A stretch of DNA of 22,615 bases from Candidatus Latescibacterota bacterium (lineage in GTDB: Bacteria; JAAXHH01; JACQVL01). The notes beneath the pieces are model-generated. The model was not told the origin of the DNA. It ran no database searches and saw only the letters and a list, made by a program, of their open reading frames with translations. Both the position numbers and the translations under genes were made by a program. Below are positions 6,654 through 15,400 of the stretch, piece after piece; within the stretch, counting starts at the first letter, position 1, and every line of letters begins with the position of its first letter. The stretch covers positions 1 to 22,615 of the forward strand of contig JACQVL010000118.1 in NCBI GenBank assembly GCA_016209865.1. The letters run 5' to 3'.

Positions 6654-6887
6654 ATGATCCTGTTCAGCCTGCTCCGGCTGTATCTCTGGCTGGTGCTCAT
6701 CCGCGCGGTCCTCTCCTGGTTCAACCCCGACCCGACCCACCCGCTCGTCCGGTTGCTGGTGGCGGTGACCGAACCGGTGCTCGCCCCGATCAGGCGGATC
6801 GTTCCCCCGATCGGCGGGCGGATCGACCTGTCGCCGCTGATTCTGTTTTTGTTAGCCCAATGGCTCTTGTCGAGACTGCGGTTTTAA
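6654..6887 (+). CDS. YggT family membrane protein
   Basis: This 77-residue protein has two hydrophobic segments (about residues 2-22 and 59-73) separated by a loop. RAVLSWFNPDPTHPLVRLLVAVTEPVLAPIRR is the conserved YggT core, followed by PPIGGRIDLSPLILFLLAQWL. The family sits in the inner membrane; its role is poorly defined, with suggestions in osmotic tolerance and in cell division or organelle partition. The ATG at 6654 directly precedes the conserved region, but no clear Shine-Dalgarno sequence is present. The frame is open to 6576, but that extension translates the palindrome. Confidence 0.88.
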   Translation: MILFSLLRLYLWLVLIRAVLSWFNPDPTHPLVRLLVAVTEPVLAPIRRIVPPIGGRIDLSPLILFLLAQWLLSRLRF

Positions 6888-6927
6888 TGAGTCATCGGAG
6901 CACCATCCAGCCCGTGAGATCAGAGAG

Positions 6928-8250
6928 ATGATCAGACGACCCCTCTTATTGGTGCTCTTTCTTCTGATCCCATCCGAATCATTCGGCCAGCGAGTGCAGG
7001 TCCCTCTCACCGTGACGCGCCACCGGCTGGAGAACGGCCTCCAGATCCTGGCCCGCGAAGATCATTCCCTGCCGGTCATCAGCTTCTACACGTTCTTCAG
7101 AGTCGGTTCCCGGAATGAGACGGTCGGTCTGACGGGTATCTCTCATCTGTTCGAACATCTGATGTTCAACGGCGCGAAAAAATACGGGTCGAAGGAATTC
7201 GACCGGGTGCTGGAAGCGAACGGCGGGTTCTCGAACGCCTACACCATCACCGACATGACGTCGTACTACCAGAATTTTCCGAGCGACAAACTTGAACTCA
7301 TCATCGACCTCGACTCCGACCGTATGGCCAGTCTCGCCCTGACCGAGGAGAGCCTCCGGTCAGAACGGGAGGTGGTCAAGGAAGAGCGGGGTCTGCGGAT
7401 TGACAATGAGGTGTCCGGTGCGATGATGGAACAGTTGTACGCGCTCGCCTACCTGGCCCATCCGTACCGGTGGCAGACAGTCGGGTGGATGTCCGACCTG
7501 GACAACATCACGCTCCAGGACTGCCGCCAGTTCTTCCGCACCTACTATGCGCCCAACAACGCGGTCATCGTCCTCTCCGGGGATTTCAAGACGGAGGAGG
7601 CGGTCGCGCTCATCCGGACGTATTACGGCGGGATTCCATCACAGCCGCCTCCCCGGCCTGTCGGGACGATCGAGCCGGAGCAGCGGGGCGAGCGGCGAGC
7701 GGTGTTCCAGAAGCCGGCAGAGCTCCCCGCTCTCGCCGTCGGCTACCACGGGCCGTCTGTCCGGAGTGAAGACATCTTCGTCCTGGAGGTGCTGGAGGTG
7801 CTCCTTGCCCGTGGGGAGAGTTCCCGGCTGTACCGGCGGCTCGTCTACGAGGAGCAGGCTGCCGTGTCGGTGTCGGCCGCGTTCCCGTGGATGCTCGACC
7901 CGGGCCTGCTCACGTTCTCGGTCGAAGTCAAACCGGACCAGAAGACGGAGGAGGTGGAAGGACTGCTCTACGCTGAGATCGAGCGGCTGAAGCAGGAGCC
8001 AGTCCCGGATCGCGAGCTGCGGAAAGCCAAAAACATCCTTCAAGCCGAGTTCGTCAAAGGTCTGGAGACGAACAACGGGACAGCGGACAACATCGGGATG
8101 TATGAGCTCCTCTTCGGCGACTGGTCGATGATGAGGACGGCGCTCGACCGGTATGAGGCGGTGACGGCGGAGGACGTGGCCCGCGTGGCCCGGGCGTACT
8201 TGTCGGACTCCAGCCGGACGGTTGTGACGTTGATCCCGGAGGTAGAATGA
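6928..8250 (+). CDS. Secreted M16 family zinc metallopeptidase, catalytic subunit
   Basis: This 440-residue protein begins with a signal peptide (MIRRPLLLVLFLLIPSESFG, about 1-20), so it acts in the periplasm or outside. The inverted zinc motif HxxEH is intact as HLFEH at residues 73-77. The distal Glu ligand lies in VVKEE near 149-153. The second domain ends with the usual M16 C-terminal region (VARVARAYLSDSSRTVVTLIP). At 440 residues it is a half-length, processing-peptidase-like subunit that works with a partner. The next gene overlaps it by 4 nt (ATGA) and encodes an M16 protein without the zinc motif, so the two very likely form a heterodimer. Substrates are unknown; such pairs usually degrade peptides. 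Confidence 0.93.
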   Translation: MIRRPLLLVLFLLIPSESFGQRVQVPLTVTRHRLENGLQILAREDHSLPVISFYTFFRVGSRNETVGLTGISHLFEHLMFNGAKKYGSKEFDRVLEANGGFSNAYTITDMTSYYQNFPSDKLELIIDLDSDRMASLALTEESLRSEREVVKEERGLRIDNEVSGAMMEQLYALAYLAHPYRWQTVGWMSDLDNITLQDCRQFFRTYYAPNNAVIVLSGDFKTEEAVALIRTYYGGIPSQPPPRPVGTIEPEQRGERRAVFQKPAELPALAVGYHGPSVRSEDIFVLEVLEVLLARGESSRLYRRLVYEEQAAVSVSAAFPWMLDPGLLTFSVEVKPDQKTEEVEGLLYAEIERLKQEPVPDRELRKAKNILQAEFVKGLETNNGTADNIGMYELLFGDWSMMRTALDRYEAVTAEDVARVARAYLSDSSRTVVTLIPEVE

Positions 8251-9779
8251 TGGAACGGATGAGGCGGGCAGTGGGCGGTGAAAAGGGAAGAATGGGCGAA
8301 TGGGCGTATGGGAGCAGAAAAGTATGGGAGTATGGGAGTGTGGGAGTAAGAGCCTTTTATTCGTTGCTCCCATACCCCCATACCCCCATACGTCTTCTCC
8401 CTTTTCCTTTTCGCCTTTTCGCCCTCTTTCTTTTTCTCTTGCTCACTGCCCCTGCTCACAGCGCGGACATCGTCCTGCCGTCTCCGCAGCGAACCGTCCT
8501 CCCGAACGGCCTGACCGTGCTCATCCTGCCCCAGGAGAAGCTCCCTCTCGTCGTCTTCCGGATGGTGATCCGGGCGGGCGCGGCGGCGGACCCGGACGGC
8601 AAAGCGGGGCTGGCCAACCTGACGGCCAGCCTGCTGAAGCAAGGGGCGGGCGGGCGAACGGCGGCGCAGATGGCAGAGGAGGTCGAGTTCCTCGGTGGAA
8701 GCTTGGAGGCGGAGAGTACGTACGATGCCACCTTCATCACCGGGCAGTTCCTCTCACGGGATATGGAGAAGGGACTGTCCCTCCTGGCGGATATTCTCAT
8801 CCGTCCGTCCTTCACGGATGAAGAAGTCGAGCGGGAGCGGGATCAGATGCTGGCAACCCTCGCGCAATCGCGTGAGGATGCTGAGTATCTTGCGGACATC
8901 TTCTACAACCGGTTCCTGTTCGGGCGGCATCCGTACGGCCGGCCAGATCTCGGGACAGACACCTCCGTCGCCGGGCTGACCCGGCTGGACGTCGTCGAGT
9001 TCCATCGGAGGTACTACGCGCCCAACAACGCGTTCGTCGTGGTCGTCGGCGACGTGAAGCCAGCGGAGACGATCCGGCTGGTGACCCTCCTCTTCGGGAC
9101 ATGGTCGCGGCGGGCGGTTGTCTCGCGGCCATTGCCGCACACGACCGGCCTCCAGGGACGACGGGTGTGGCTCGTCGATAAGCCTGATATGACGCAATCC
9201 CAGGTCTGCATCGGCAACCTGGGCATTCCCAGGAATCATCCCGACTTCTTTCCGGTCGTCGTCGCGAACACGGTGTTCGGCGAGGGATTTACCTCGCGGC
9301 TGATGAACGAGGTCCGGGTCAACCGGGGACTCACGTATAGCATCGGGAGCGTGTTTCCGGCGCGGAAGGAACGGGGCGCGTTTCTCATCTACACGTCCAC
9401 CAGGAACGAGACGACCGGGGACCTCATCGACGCGGTGCTGGCGGAGCTGAAGCGATTTCGGGAGGACGGCGTCTCTGAGACGGAATTGGCGGCGGCTCAA
9501 CAGTACCTCCGAGGCCAGTTTCCCCTCAGCCTCGAAGGACCGGAGGCGCTGGTCGAGCAGATCGCCCTCATCGAGCTGTACCAGTTGCCCGCCGATTCCA
9601 TCCGGACATACTCGCAGCGCATCCAGGCGGTCAACCGGGCCGATGTCCTGCGTGTGGCCCGGCAGTACTTCGCGTACGAGTCGCTGGGCATCGTGGTGCT
9701 GGGCAACACGGCGCAGGTGAAGCCTCAGGTTGAACGGTTCGGCCCGGTCGAGGCGCATGTGTTTGACGAGGAATGGTAA
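8247..9779 (+). CDS. Secreted M16 family protein, non-catalytic partner subunit, with repeat-encoded N-terminus
   Basis: This 510-residue M16 homologue has no HxxEH: the equivalent region reads KAGLANLTASLLKQGAGG. It should be the structural, substrate-binding partner of the peptidase just upstream, with which it shares ATGA. Typical M16 features are RTVLPNGLTVLILPQEKLPLV, FHRRYYAPNNAFVVVVGD and VNRGLTYSIGS. The N-terminus is odd. A hydrophobic signal-peptide core (RLFALFLFLLLTAPAHSA, about 56-73) is preceded by about 50 residues encoded by an inverted octamer repeat. The true start is uncertain: 8247, ATG 8292 and GTG 8340 are all in frame, and the last gives the most normal signal-peptide length. 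The repeat places start codons in three frames, which could allow frame switching. Confidence 0.88.
   Translation: MMERMRRAVGGEKGRMGEWAYGSRKVWEYGSVGVRAFYSLLPYPHTPIRLLPFPFRLFALFLFLLLTAPAHSADIVLPSPQRTVLPNGLTVLILPQEKLPLVVFRMVIRAGAAADPDGKAGLANLTASLLKQGAGGRTAAQMAEEVEFLGGSLEAESTYDATFITGQFLSRDMEKGLSLLADILIRPSFTDEEVERERDQMLATLAQSREDAEYLADIFYNRFLFGRHPYGRPDLGTDTSVAGLTRLDVVEFHRRYYAPNNAFVVVVGDVKPAETIRLVTLLFGTWSRRAVVSRPLPHTTGLQGRRVWLVDKPDMTQSQVCIGNLGIPRNHPDFFPVVVANTVFGEGFTSRLMNEVRVNRGLTYSIGSVFPARKERGAFLIYTSTRNETTGDLIDAVLAELKRFREDGVSETELAAAQQYLRGQFPLSLEGPEALVEQIALIELYQLPADSIRTYSQRIQAVNRADVLRVARQYFAYESLGIVVLGNTAQVKPQVERFGPVEAHVFDEEW
8267..8460. repeat. Composite inverted octamer repeat inside the start of the second M16 gene
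   Basis: The left arm (8267-8349) is purine-rich and includes tandem octamers TATGGGAG, TATGGGAG and TGTGGGAG at 8323-8346. The right arm (8365-8460) is its pyrimidine-rich complement, with CCCATACC-type octamers at 8370-8392. It then has CTTTTCC/TTTTCGCC runs and GCTCACTGCCCCTGCTCAC, which mirrors GGGCAGTGGGCGGTG at the left end. The segments occur in mirrored order, so the whole could fold as a hairpin of nearly 200 nt. The right arm encodes the signal peptide. The layout matches 3981-4147, though the unit sequence differs. Confidence 0.8.
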
Positions 9780-9791
9780 GGAAATTCCTTC

Positions 9792-9820
9792 TTGTCTTCA
9801 CTGCGTGCATCCTGTATATT
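9792..9820 (+). promoter_or_regulatory. Possible sigma-70-type promoter upstream of tsaB
   Basis: TTGTCT (9792-9797), a 17-bp spacer and TATATT (9815-9820) lie 32 nt before the tsaB start. It would let the t6A cluster be transcribed separately from the M16 pair. The -35 box matches the consensus at four of six positions. Confidence 0.4.
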
Positions 9821-9851
9821 GCGTGTACTTCTCTGACGATGAAAGGGAGGC

Positions 9852-10547
9852 GTGGTGATTCTCCTCGCGGTCGAGACGTCGACCCTGACGGCCAGTGTCG
9901 CGGTCGTCGATGAGAACACAGTGTTATCGGCCTCGTCGGTGCGGGTCGGGTCGGTCTACGCCGAGCAGCTCCCCGTTATGATCGATCGGGTGCTGTCGGA
10001 TGCGGCGCTTCCGGTCGATCGGGTGGAGGGGTTTGCGCTCTCGATCGGGCCGGGTTCCTACACTGGCCTCCGCGTGGGACTCAGCGTCGTGAAGGGTCTG
10101 GCGTTTGCCGCCGGGAAGCCGGTCGTCGCGGTGCCGACGCTCGACGCCCTGGCGGCCAGCGTTCCGTTCTGTGGCTTTCCGGTCTGCACGATGCTCGACG
10201 CCCGGCGGAACGAGGTCTACGCCGCGCAGTACCGGACGTCGGAAGGACTGCCAGAACGGCTGACCCCGTTCCAGGTGACCGCGCTCGTCCCCCTGCTGCG
10301 GATGATCACCCGGCCGACGGTCTTTGTCGGGACGGGGGCGGTCGTCTCTCGCCGTCAGATCGTGGAGACGTTGGGGGCGTCTGCCCGTTTTCTCCCGGAG
10401 GAGATGGCTTTCCCGCATGCCGTCCCGGTGGCCATCCTCGGCCTTCAGGCGTTGCAGCGGGGCGAGGTCGCGTCCCTGTACGACCTGGAGCCGCTGTACC
10501 TGAGACGAGCGGAGTTTGTGATGAAGAAAACGGGCAGTGAGCAGTAG
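9852..10547 (+). CDS. tsaB: tRNA N6-threonylcarbamoyladenosine biosynthesis protein TsaB
   Basis: This 231-residue protein of the ASKHA fold opens with ILLAVETSTLTASVAVV, has GFALSIGPGSYTGLRVGLSV near residue 60 and MLDARRNEVYAA in the middle, all diagnostic of TsaB. TsaB is the inactive paralogue that binds TsaD and TsaE to make t6A at position 37 of ANN-decoding tRNAs. AGGGAGG precedes two consecutive GTG codons at 9852 and 9855; the second gives the better spacing and the usual short N-terminus. The stop codon lies inside a GCAGTGA-type repeat, so the last residues (GSEQ) are repeat-encoded. rimI starts 12 nt downstream and tsaD follows, a common bacterial arrangement. Confidence 0.95.
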   Translation: MVILLAVETSTLTASVAVVDENTVLSASSVRVGSVYAEQLPVMIDRVLSDAALPVDRVEGFALSIGPGSYTGLRVGLSVVKGLAFAAGKPVVAVPTLDALAASVPFCGFPVCTMLDARRNEVYAAQYRTSEGLPERLTPFQVTALVPLLRMITRPTVFVGTGAVVSRRQIVETLGASARFLPEEMAFPHAVPVAILGLQALQRGEVASLYDLEPLYLRRAEFVMKKTGSEQ

Positions 10548-10550
10548 GCA
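10532..10550 (+). repeat. Short GCAGTGA/GCAGTAG repeat at the tsaB stop codon
   Basis: GGGCAGTGAGCAGTAGGCA consists of three near-copies of a 7-nt unit. The TAG of the second unit (10545-10547) is the tsaB stop. Related strings (GGGCAGTGGGCGGTG and the complement of GCTCACTGCCCCTGCTCAC) occur at both ends of the 8267-8460 repeat. Confidence 0.5.
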
Positions 10551-10559
10551 GGTGGGGGT

Positions 10560-11054
10560 ATGGGCGAATCCTCCCAGGTCGGCCTCTACGAACGTCCGGC
10601 CGCGCCGGATGGGATCATCGTCGAACGGATGCGGGACGACCATCTGCCGGGCGTCCTCCGGATCGAGCAGGAATCGTATTCGACCCCGTGGTCTCGGGAG
10701 GGGTTTACGAAGGAACTGGAGAATTTTCCGACCACCGTGGCGATCGTGGCCCGGCGTGAGCGGGTGGTCGTCGGGTACGTGGTCGCCTGGTTCGTCACGG
10801 AGGAGGCGCACATCGGCAACGTAGCGGTGGCCCGTGAAGCCCGCCAGCAGGGGATCGGCCGGGTAATGCTGGAGTGGTTGCTGGAGCGGGCGGTCGCGCA
10901 CGGGTGTACGTGCGCCACCTTAGAGGTGCGGGAGTCCAACTTAGCGGCGCGGCGGCTGTACGAACGGTTATCGTTCAGATCGGTCGGCCGGCGCCGGGCG
11001 TATTATATGAAACCGAGTGAGGACGCGATCGTGATGGTCAGAGAGTTGGCATGA
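10560..11054 (+). CDS. rimI: Ribosomal protein S18-alanine N-acetyltransferase RimI (GNAT family)
   Basis: This 164-residue GNAT acetyltransferase has the acetyl-CoA-binding loop VAREARQQGIGRVMLEWLL (Q/R-x-x-G-x-G/A) and the RimI signatures ESYSTPWSREGF and LEVRESNLAARRLYERLSF. The tail R-x-AYYMKPSEDAIVMV is also typical. RimI acetylates the N-terminal Ala of S18; homologues may have wider targets. About 18 extra residues precede the core domain. It lies between tsaB and the zinc-ribbon gene in a tight plus-strand cluster with tsaD. Confidence 0.93.
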   Translation: MGESSQVGLYERPAAPDGIIVERMRDDHLPGVLRIEQESYSTPWSREGFTKELENFPTTVAIVARRERVVVGYVVAWFVTEEAHIGNVAVAREARQQGIGRVMLEWLLERAVAHGCTCATLEVRESNLAARRLYERLSFRSVGRRRAYYMKPSEDAIVMVRELA

Positions 11055-11102
11055 ACGCAGAAATGCAACGATGAAGTTGGATGGGGAGGAGGGAAGGTTC
11101 GT

Positions 11103-11294
11103 ATGGAAGCGACATTTCCTGAGTGTCAGAAGTGTACCACCGGGGTTCTGGTTCCACTCTCCGATTATGGCCGTGATGGCGCGTCGATCATGTACAAAGC
11201 CTGGGTCTGCACGAACCCGGAGTGCGGGTTCAACCTGCGGATCGACAACGGCGAGCTCAGCGTCGGGCGCACGATCGGCCAGTCGAGCAAGTAA
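11103..11294 (+). CDS. Small zinc-ribbon protein of unknown function
   Basis: This 63-residue protein has two Cys pairs, CQKC (residues 8-11) and CTNPEC (36-41), spaced as in a zinc ribbon, followed by GFNLRIDNGELSVGRTI. GGAGGGAAGG lies upstream of the ATG at good spacing. It sits between rimI and tsaD, 48 nt and 15 nt away respectively, so it is probably in the same operon. It has no membrane segment or signal. It could bind RNA, DNA or a protein partner. I recognise no named family. Confidence 0.75.
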   Translation: MEATFPECQKCTTGVLVPLSDYGRDGASIMYKAWVCTNPECGFNLRIDNGELSVGRTIGQSSK

Positions 11295-11309
11295 GACCGT
11301 TCCTGCATC

Positions 11310-12308
11310 GTGCTCATTCTCGGCATCGATACTTCCTGTGATGAGACGTCGGCGGCGCTCGTCGAGGACGGGACGACGATCCTCGCGAACATCGTCTCAT
11401 CGCAAGGCATCCATCTCGACTACGGGGGAGTCGTCCCGGAACTCGCCGCGCGGGCGCATCTGACCCTGCTCCTGCCCGCGGTCGATGCCGCCCTCCAGAA
11501 GGCCCGGCTTCGGCTGACGGACATCGAGGGGGTGGCGGTCACCCACGGCCCTGGCCTGATCGGGTCGCTGTTGATCGGGGTGTCCGCCGCCAAAGCGATG
11601 GCGTACGTCCTGCGCCGGCCGCTCGTCGGCGTGAACCATATCGAGGGACATCTCTTCGCCGGGTTTCTGGCAGACCCGGCGCTCGAGCCCCCCTTCGTCG
11701 CCCTCATCGTCTCCGGCGGCCACACCCAGCTCGTCCACGTCCGGGATCGCGGGGCGTATGACGTCATCGGGCGGACGCGGGACGACGCGGCCGGGGAGGC
11801 GTTCGACAAGGCGGCGAAGATGCTGGGGGTGGGTTATCCCGGCGGTCCGATCATCGACCAGTTGTCTGAGACTGGGGACCCGGCGTACGTGGCATTCCCA
11901 CGGGCCTACCTGGACCGGGCGAGCGCCGAGTTCAGCTTCAGCGGGCTGAAGAACGCGGTACGCGTCTATCTGGCCGGCCGGTCGCCGGACGAGGTCGCGC
12001 GGGACCTCCCCCACATCGCGGCCAGTTTCCAGGCGGCGGTCGTCGATGTGCTGGTCGAGAAGACGATCAACGCGGCCCGCGCCCTCGGTCTGTCGCGGGT
12101 GCTCCTGACCGGCGGCGTCGCGTGCAACCGCCGGCTCCGCGGCCAGATGACCGCCCGGGCGGCCGAGGACGGGATAGGAGTGACCTGTCCGCCGCCCATC
12201 CTGTGTACGGACAACGGGGCGATGATCGCAGCGGCAGGCTACTTTCACCTGTCCCGCGGCGAGGCCGCGTCCCTGACACTGACAGCCAGTCCGAGAGCAC
12301 GGCTATAG
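11310..12308 (+). CDS. tsaD: tRNA N6-adenosine threonylcarbamoyltransferase TsaD
   Basis: This 332-residue protein (normal family length) carries all the TsaD/Kae1 hallmarks: GIDTSCDETSAALV at residues 5-18, GVVPELAARAH at 40-50, metal ligands His110 and His114 in NHIEGH, VSGGHTQLV, KAAKMLGVGYPGGP, FSFSGLKNAV, TGGVACNRRLR and CTDNGAMIA. It transfers the threonylcarbamoyl group to A37 of tRNA with TsaB and TsaE. The start is GTG at 11310, fixed by the position of GIDTS; no strong ribosome binding site is visible and the gene is probably coupled to the zinc-ribbon gene 15 nt upstream. It should be essential. The 190 nt after it hold no gene and, near the end, the next promoter. Confidence 0.96.
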   Translation: MLILGIDTSCDETSAALVEDGTTILANIVSSQGIHLDYGGVVPELAARAHLTLLLPAVDAALQKARLRLTDIEGVAVTHGPGLIGSLLIGVSAAKAMAYVLRRPLVGVNHIEGHLFAGFLADPALEPPFVALIVSGGHTQLVHVRDRGAYDVIGRTRDDAAGEAFDKAAKMLGVGYPGGPIIDQLSETGDPAYVAFPRAYLDRASAEFSFSGLKNAVRVYLAGRSPDEVARDLPHIAASFQAAVVDVLVEKTINAARALGLSRVLLTGGVACNRRLRGQMTARAAEDGIGVTCPPPILCTDNGAMIAAAGYFHLSRGEAASLTLTASPRARL

Positions 12309-12390
12309 CGGCGATGTCAAGACCCGCGTCTGGAACGAATCGCGCAGAAACGGCGTTTAAACCTATACAACAGATTAACGTGAAAAATTC

Positions 12391-12420
12391 TTGACAACAG
12401 AAGAAGTGCCGGTGTATGAT
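12391..12420 (+). promoter_or_regulatory. Strong sigma-70-type promoter for the outer-membrane peptidase/barrel gene
   Basis: TTGACA (12391-12396), an 18-bp spacer and TATGAT (12415-12420) form the best promoter match in the window. The transcript would start near 12427 with a leader of about 70 nt ending in AAGGAGG, 7 nt before the ATG at 12499. Confidence 0.75.
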
Positions 12421-12498
12421 GGCATCATTATCGTCGCCTGAGCACACGTGTTCCCCTCGCCTGGGTTTGATCATCATCGATAGGGAAGGAGGCTGGGT

Positions 12499-15400
12499 AT
12501 GAGGTCGATCGCGCGCCTTGTCCTCGCGGCAGTGATCGTGCTGGTAGGGCCGCTGGGGGTTTGGGCTCAGGAAGAGTATTTCGGGCAGAATAAGGTCCAG
12601 TACAAGAATTTCAAATGGGAGATCATGACCACGCCCCATTTTGAAATCTATTACTATAAAGGCGAAGAAGAGACAGCACGGGACGCCGCCCGGATGGCTG
12701 AACACGCGTACGCCCGTCTCAGCCGCATCCTCCGGCACCGGATCAGCGATCCCATCCCCCTCATCCTGTATGCCTCCCACTCTGACTTCCAGCAGACGAA
12801 CGTCATCCAGGAGTTCCTCGGAGAGGGCACAGGGGGGGTCACCGAATTCTTGAAGAACCGGGTGTTCCTCCCGTTTACCGGCTCGTATGCCGAACTCGAA
12901 CACGTCCTCACTCACGAGCTCGTCCACGCGTTCCAGGGGGATATCATGTTCGGGAACAGCCCCGGCGCCTCCCTGCTCAACCCCTTAGCCTTCCAGCCGC
13001 CCATCTGGTTCATGGAAGGGATGGCGGAGTACCTGTCGATCGGACATGTCGATGAGCATACGAAGATGTGGCTCCGGGACGCCGCCCTGCAAGGCTACCT
13101 CACGACCATCCCGGAGTTGAATTATACGTACGATATCCGCGTCTACCGGTTCGGCCAGGCGATCTGGGCGTACATCGGCAACCGGTATGGAGATGAGAAG
13201 GTCGGGGAAATCCTCCGGAAAGCGCCGAGGCTCCGGAGCGTGGACGACGCGTTCAAGTCGGCCATCGGGAAGAACCTGCAGGAACTGTCGGACGCCTGGA
13301 CCGAAGACGTCCGGAAGACGTACCTCCCGCAGATCGCGCAGTTCGAGAAACCGAAAGATTTCGCCCGCCAGTTGACCGACCATCAGAAAGACCGGTCGAG
13401 CATCAACCTCGCCCCGGCGATCTCTCCCCGCGGGGACAAGATGGTCTTTATCTCCGACCGGAGCCTGTACAACGATATGTACTTAGCGTCTGCGATCGAC
13501 GGGAAGGTCCTGACGAAGTTAGTCGCAGGCGAGCGGACGGGGAGCTTCGAATCCCTCCGGTTCTTCAGCACGGCCATCTCCTGGTCGCCGGATGAGCGGT
13601 TCATCGCCTTCCCGGCGAAAATCGGGGCACAGGACGCGCTGTACATTATGGATGTCCGGAAGAAGCAGATCATCCGCCGGATGAAGTTCGGGCTGGACGG
13701 ACTGACCTCGCCGTCCTGGTCGCCGGACGGACAGCATCTGGTGTTCGTCGGCCTGCAGGGCGGCCAGTCGGACATCTACACGGTGGACGCGAACGGGAAG
13801 AATTTCCGACCCCTCACGCAGGACCGGTACACCGACCGCGACCCGGCCTGGTCGCCGGACGGGACGAAGATCGCCCTGACGACCGACCGGGGGACGGAGA
13901 CGAATTTTTCGACGCTGACGTTCGGTCAGCAGCAGATCGCTCTCTACGACGTCGCCACAGAGCAGATCGAGGTCCTGCCCAATCAGTACGGGAAGAACAT
14001 CTCCCCGCAATGGTCGGGGGACGGCCACAAGATCGCGTTCATCTCGGATCGGACCGGAATCTCCAACCTCTTCATCATGGACCTGGAGACGAACCAGGCG
14101 TACCAGATCACGAACATCCTGACCGGGGTGACGAACATCACGCCCGAGGGGCCGGCGTTGAGCTGGGCGCAGAAGGGCAACCGGCTGATCTTCTCCGCGT
14201 TTTCGACGGGCGGCTGGGACATCTTCTCCATCAGCGACCCGGTGCGCCTGATGAAAGAGCCGTACGCCCCGCCGGTCGTGACGGCGGAGTTATCGACCAC
14301 GCGGCCGCAGCCGATGGCGTCGCTCGCGATCGATAGCCTGGCGACGGGCAACGGGACCGACGCCGCGCAGCCGCCGGTCGCCGTGACCCCCGCAGCCCCG
14401 GATACGATGGAGTCCGTCGCGTTCGTCGACACGACGGCGTTCACGACGAAACCCTACTCCCCCCGGTTTGCGATCGATTTCGTCGGCGGAACCGCCGGGT
14501 ACGCGACCAGCGTGGGGTTTGTCGGGCAGTCCGTCCTGTCCTTCAGCGATGTCCTCGGCAACCATAACATTCTGTTTGGGGCGAGCGTCTTCGGGTCGCT
14601 CACCGACGCCGACCTGTTCTTCCAGTACACCAACCTCACCCACCGGACGAACTACGGCCTGGCGCTCTTCCAGTACCGGTTCGACCAGTACTACTACTTC
14701 CTCGGTCCGACGGTCCTCCAGACGCAGACGCAGGTCAACCGCGGGGCCGCCGTGTTGCTCAGCCGGCCGTTCAGCCGGTTCAGCCGCTTCGAATTCTCCG
14801 TGCAGGGGGTGAACCGGACGCGCGAACTCGTCGATATCACCTCCAACCCGTTCCTCGGCATCCGTCGCACCCGGCGGGGCAGTCTCGGCAGCGTCACGTT
14901 CGCGTCGCCCAGCGTGGCGCTCGTCAGCGATAACTCGCTGTACGGCATCACCGGCCCGATCTCGGGCGGCCGGGGGCGCATCGAAATCTCACCGACGGTG
15001 GGAGAATTGGTGTTTAATCGTGTCCTGGTGGATTACCGGAAATACTTCAACGTCTACCAGGACTATGCGTTCGCGTTGCGGGCGTACGGGATGCTCAACC
15101 ACGGCCGGGATCAAGAACTCCTCCCGTTCGGCGGGCCGTACGATTTCCGCGGGCTTGACTTCTGGTCGGTCTGGGGCAGTAAAGTCGGGCTGTTCAACCT
15201 CGAATTCCGGTTCCCCCTGGTCGAAGTCCTGCGCCTCGGATGGCCGTTACCCCTGATCTTTGAACGGATTCGGGGTTCCCTCTACCTCGATGCCGGCGGC
15301 GCGTGGGACCAGAAGACGAGCGTCATCCAGGCCGGCCAGTACAGCGGGTACCCCAACGCCGGGACGTTAGACAGTCGGGGCCTGCTCGTCGGGACGAGCA

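Noticed and set aside
8754-9758. 334-codon minus-strand frame opposite the second M16 gene
   Set aside because: It is antisense to a recognised M16 protein, has no motif or ribosome binding site, and is explained by GC-rich codon structure.
12309-12390. Gap between tsaD and the next promoter checked for a terminator or small RNA
   Set aside because: No convincing hairpin with a T-run or conserved RNA feature was seen.
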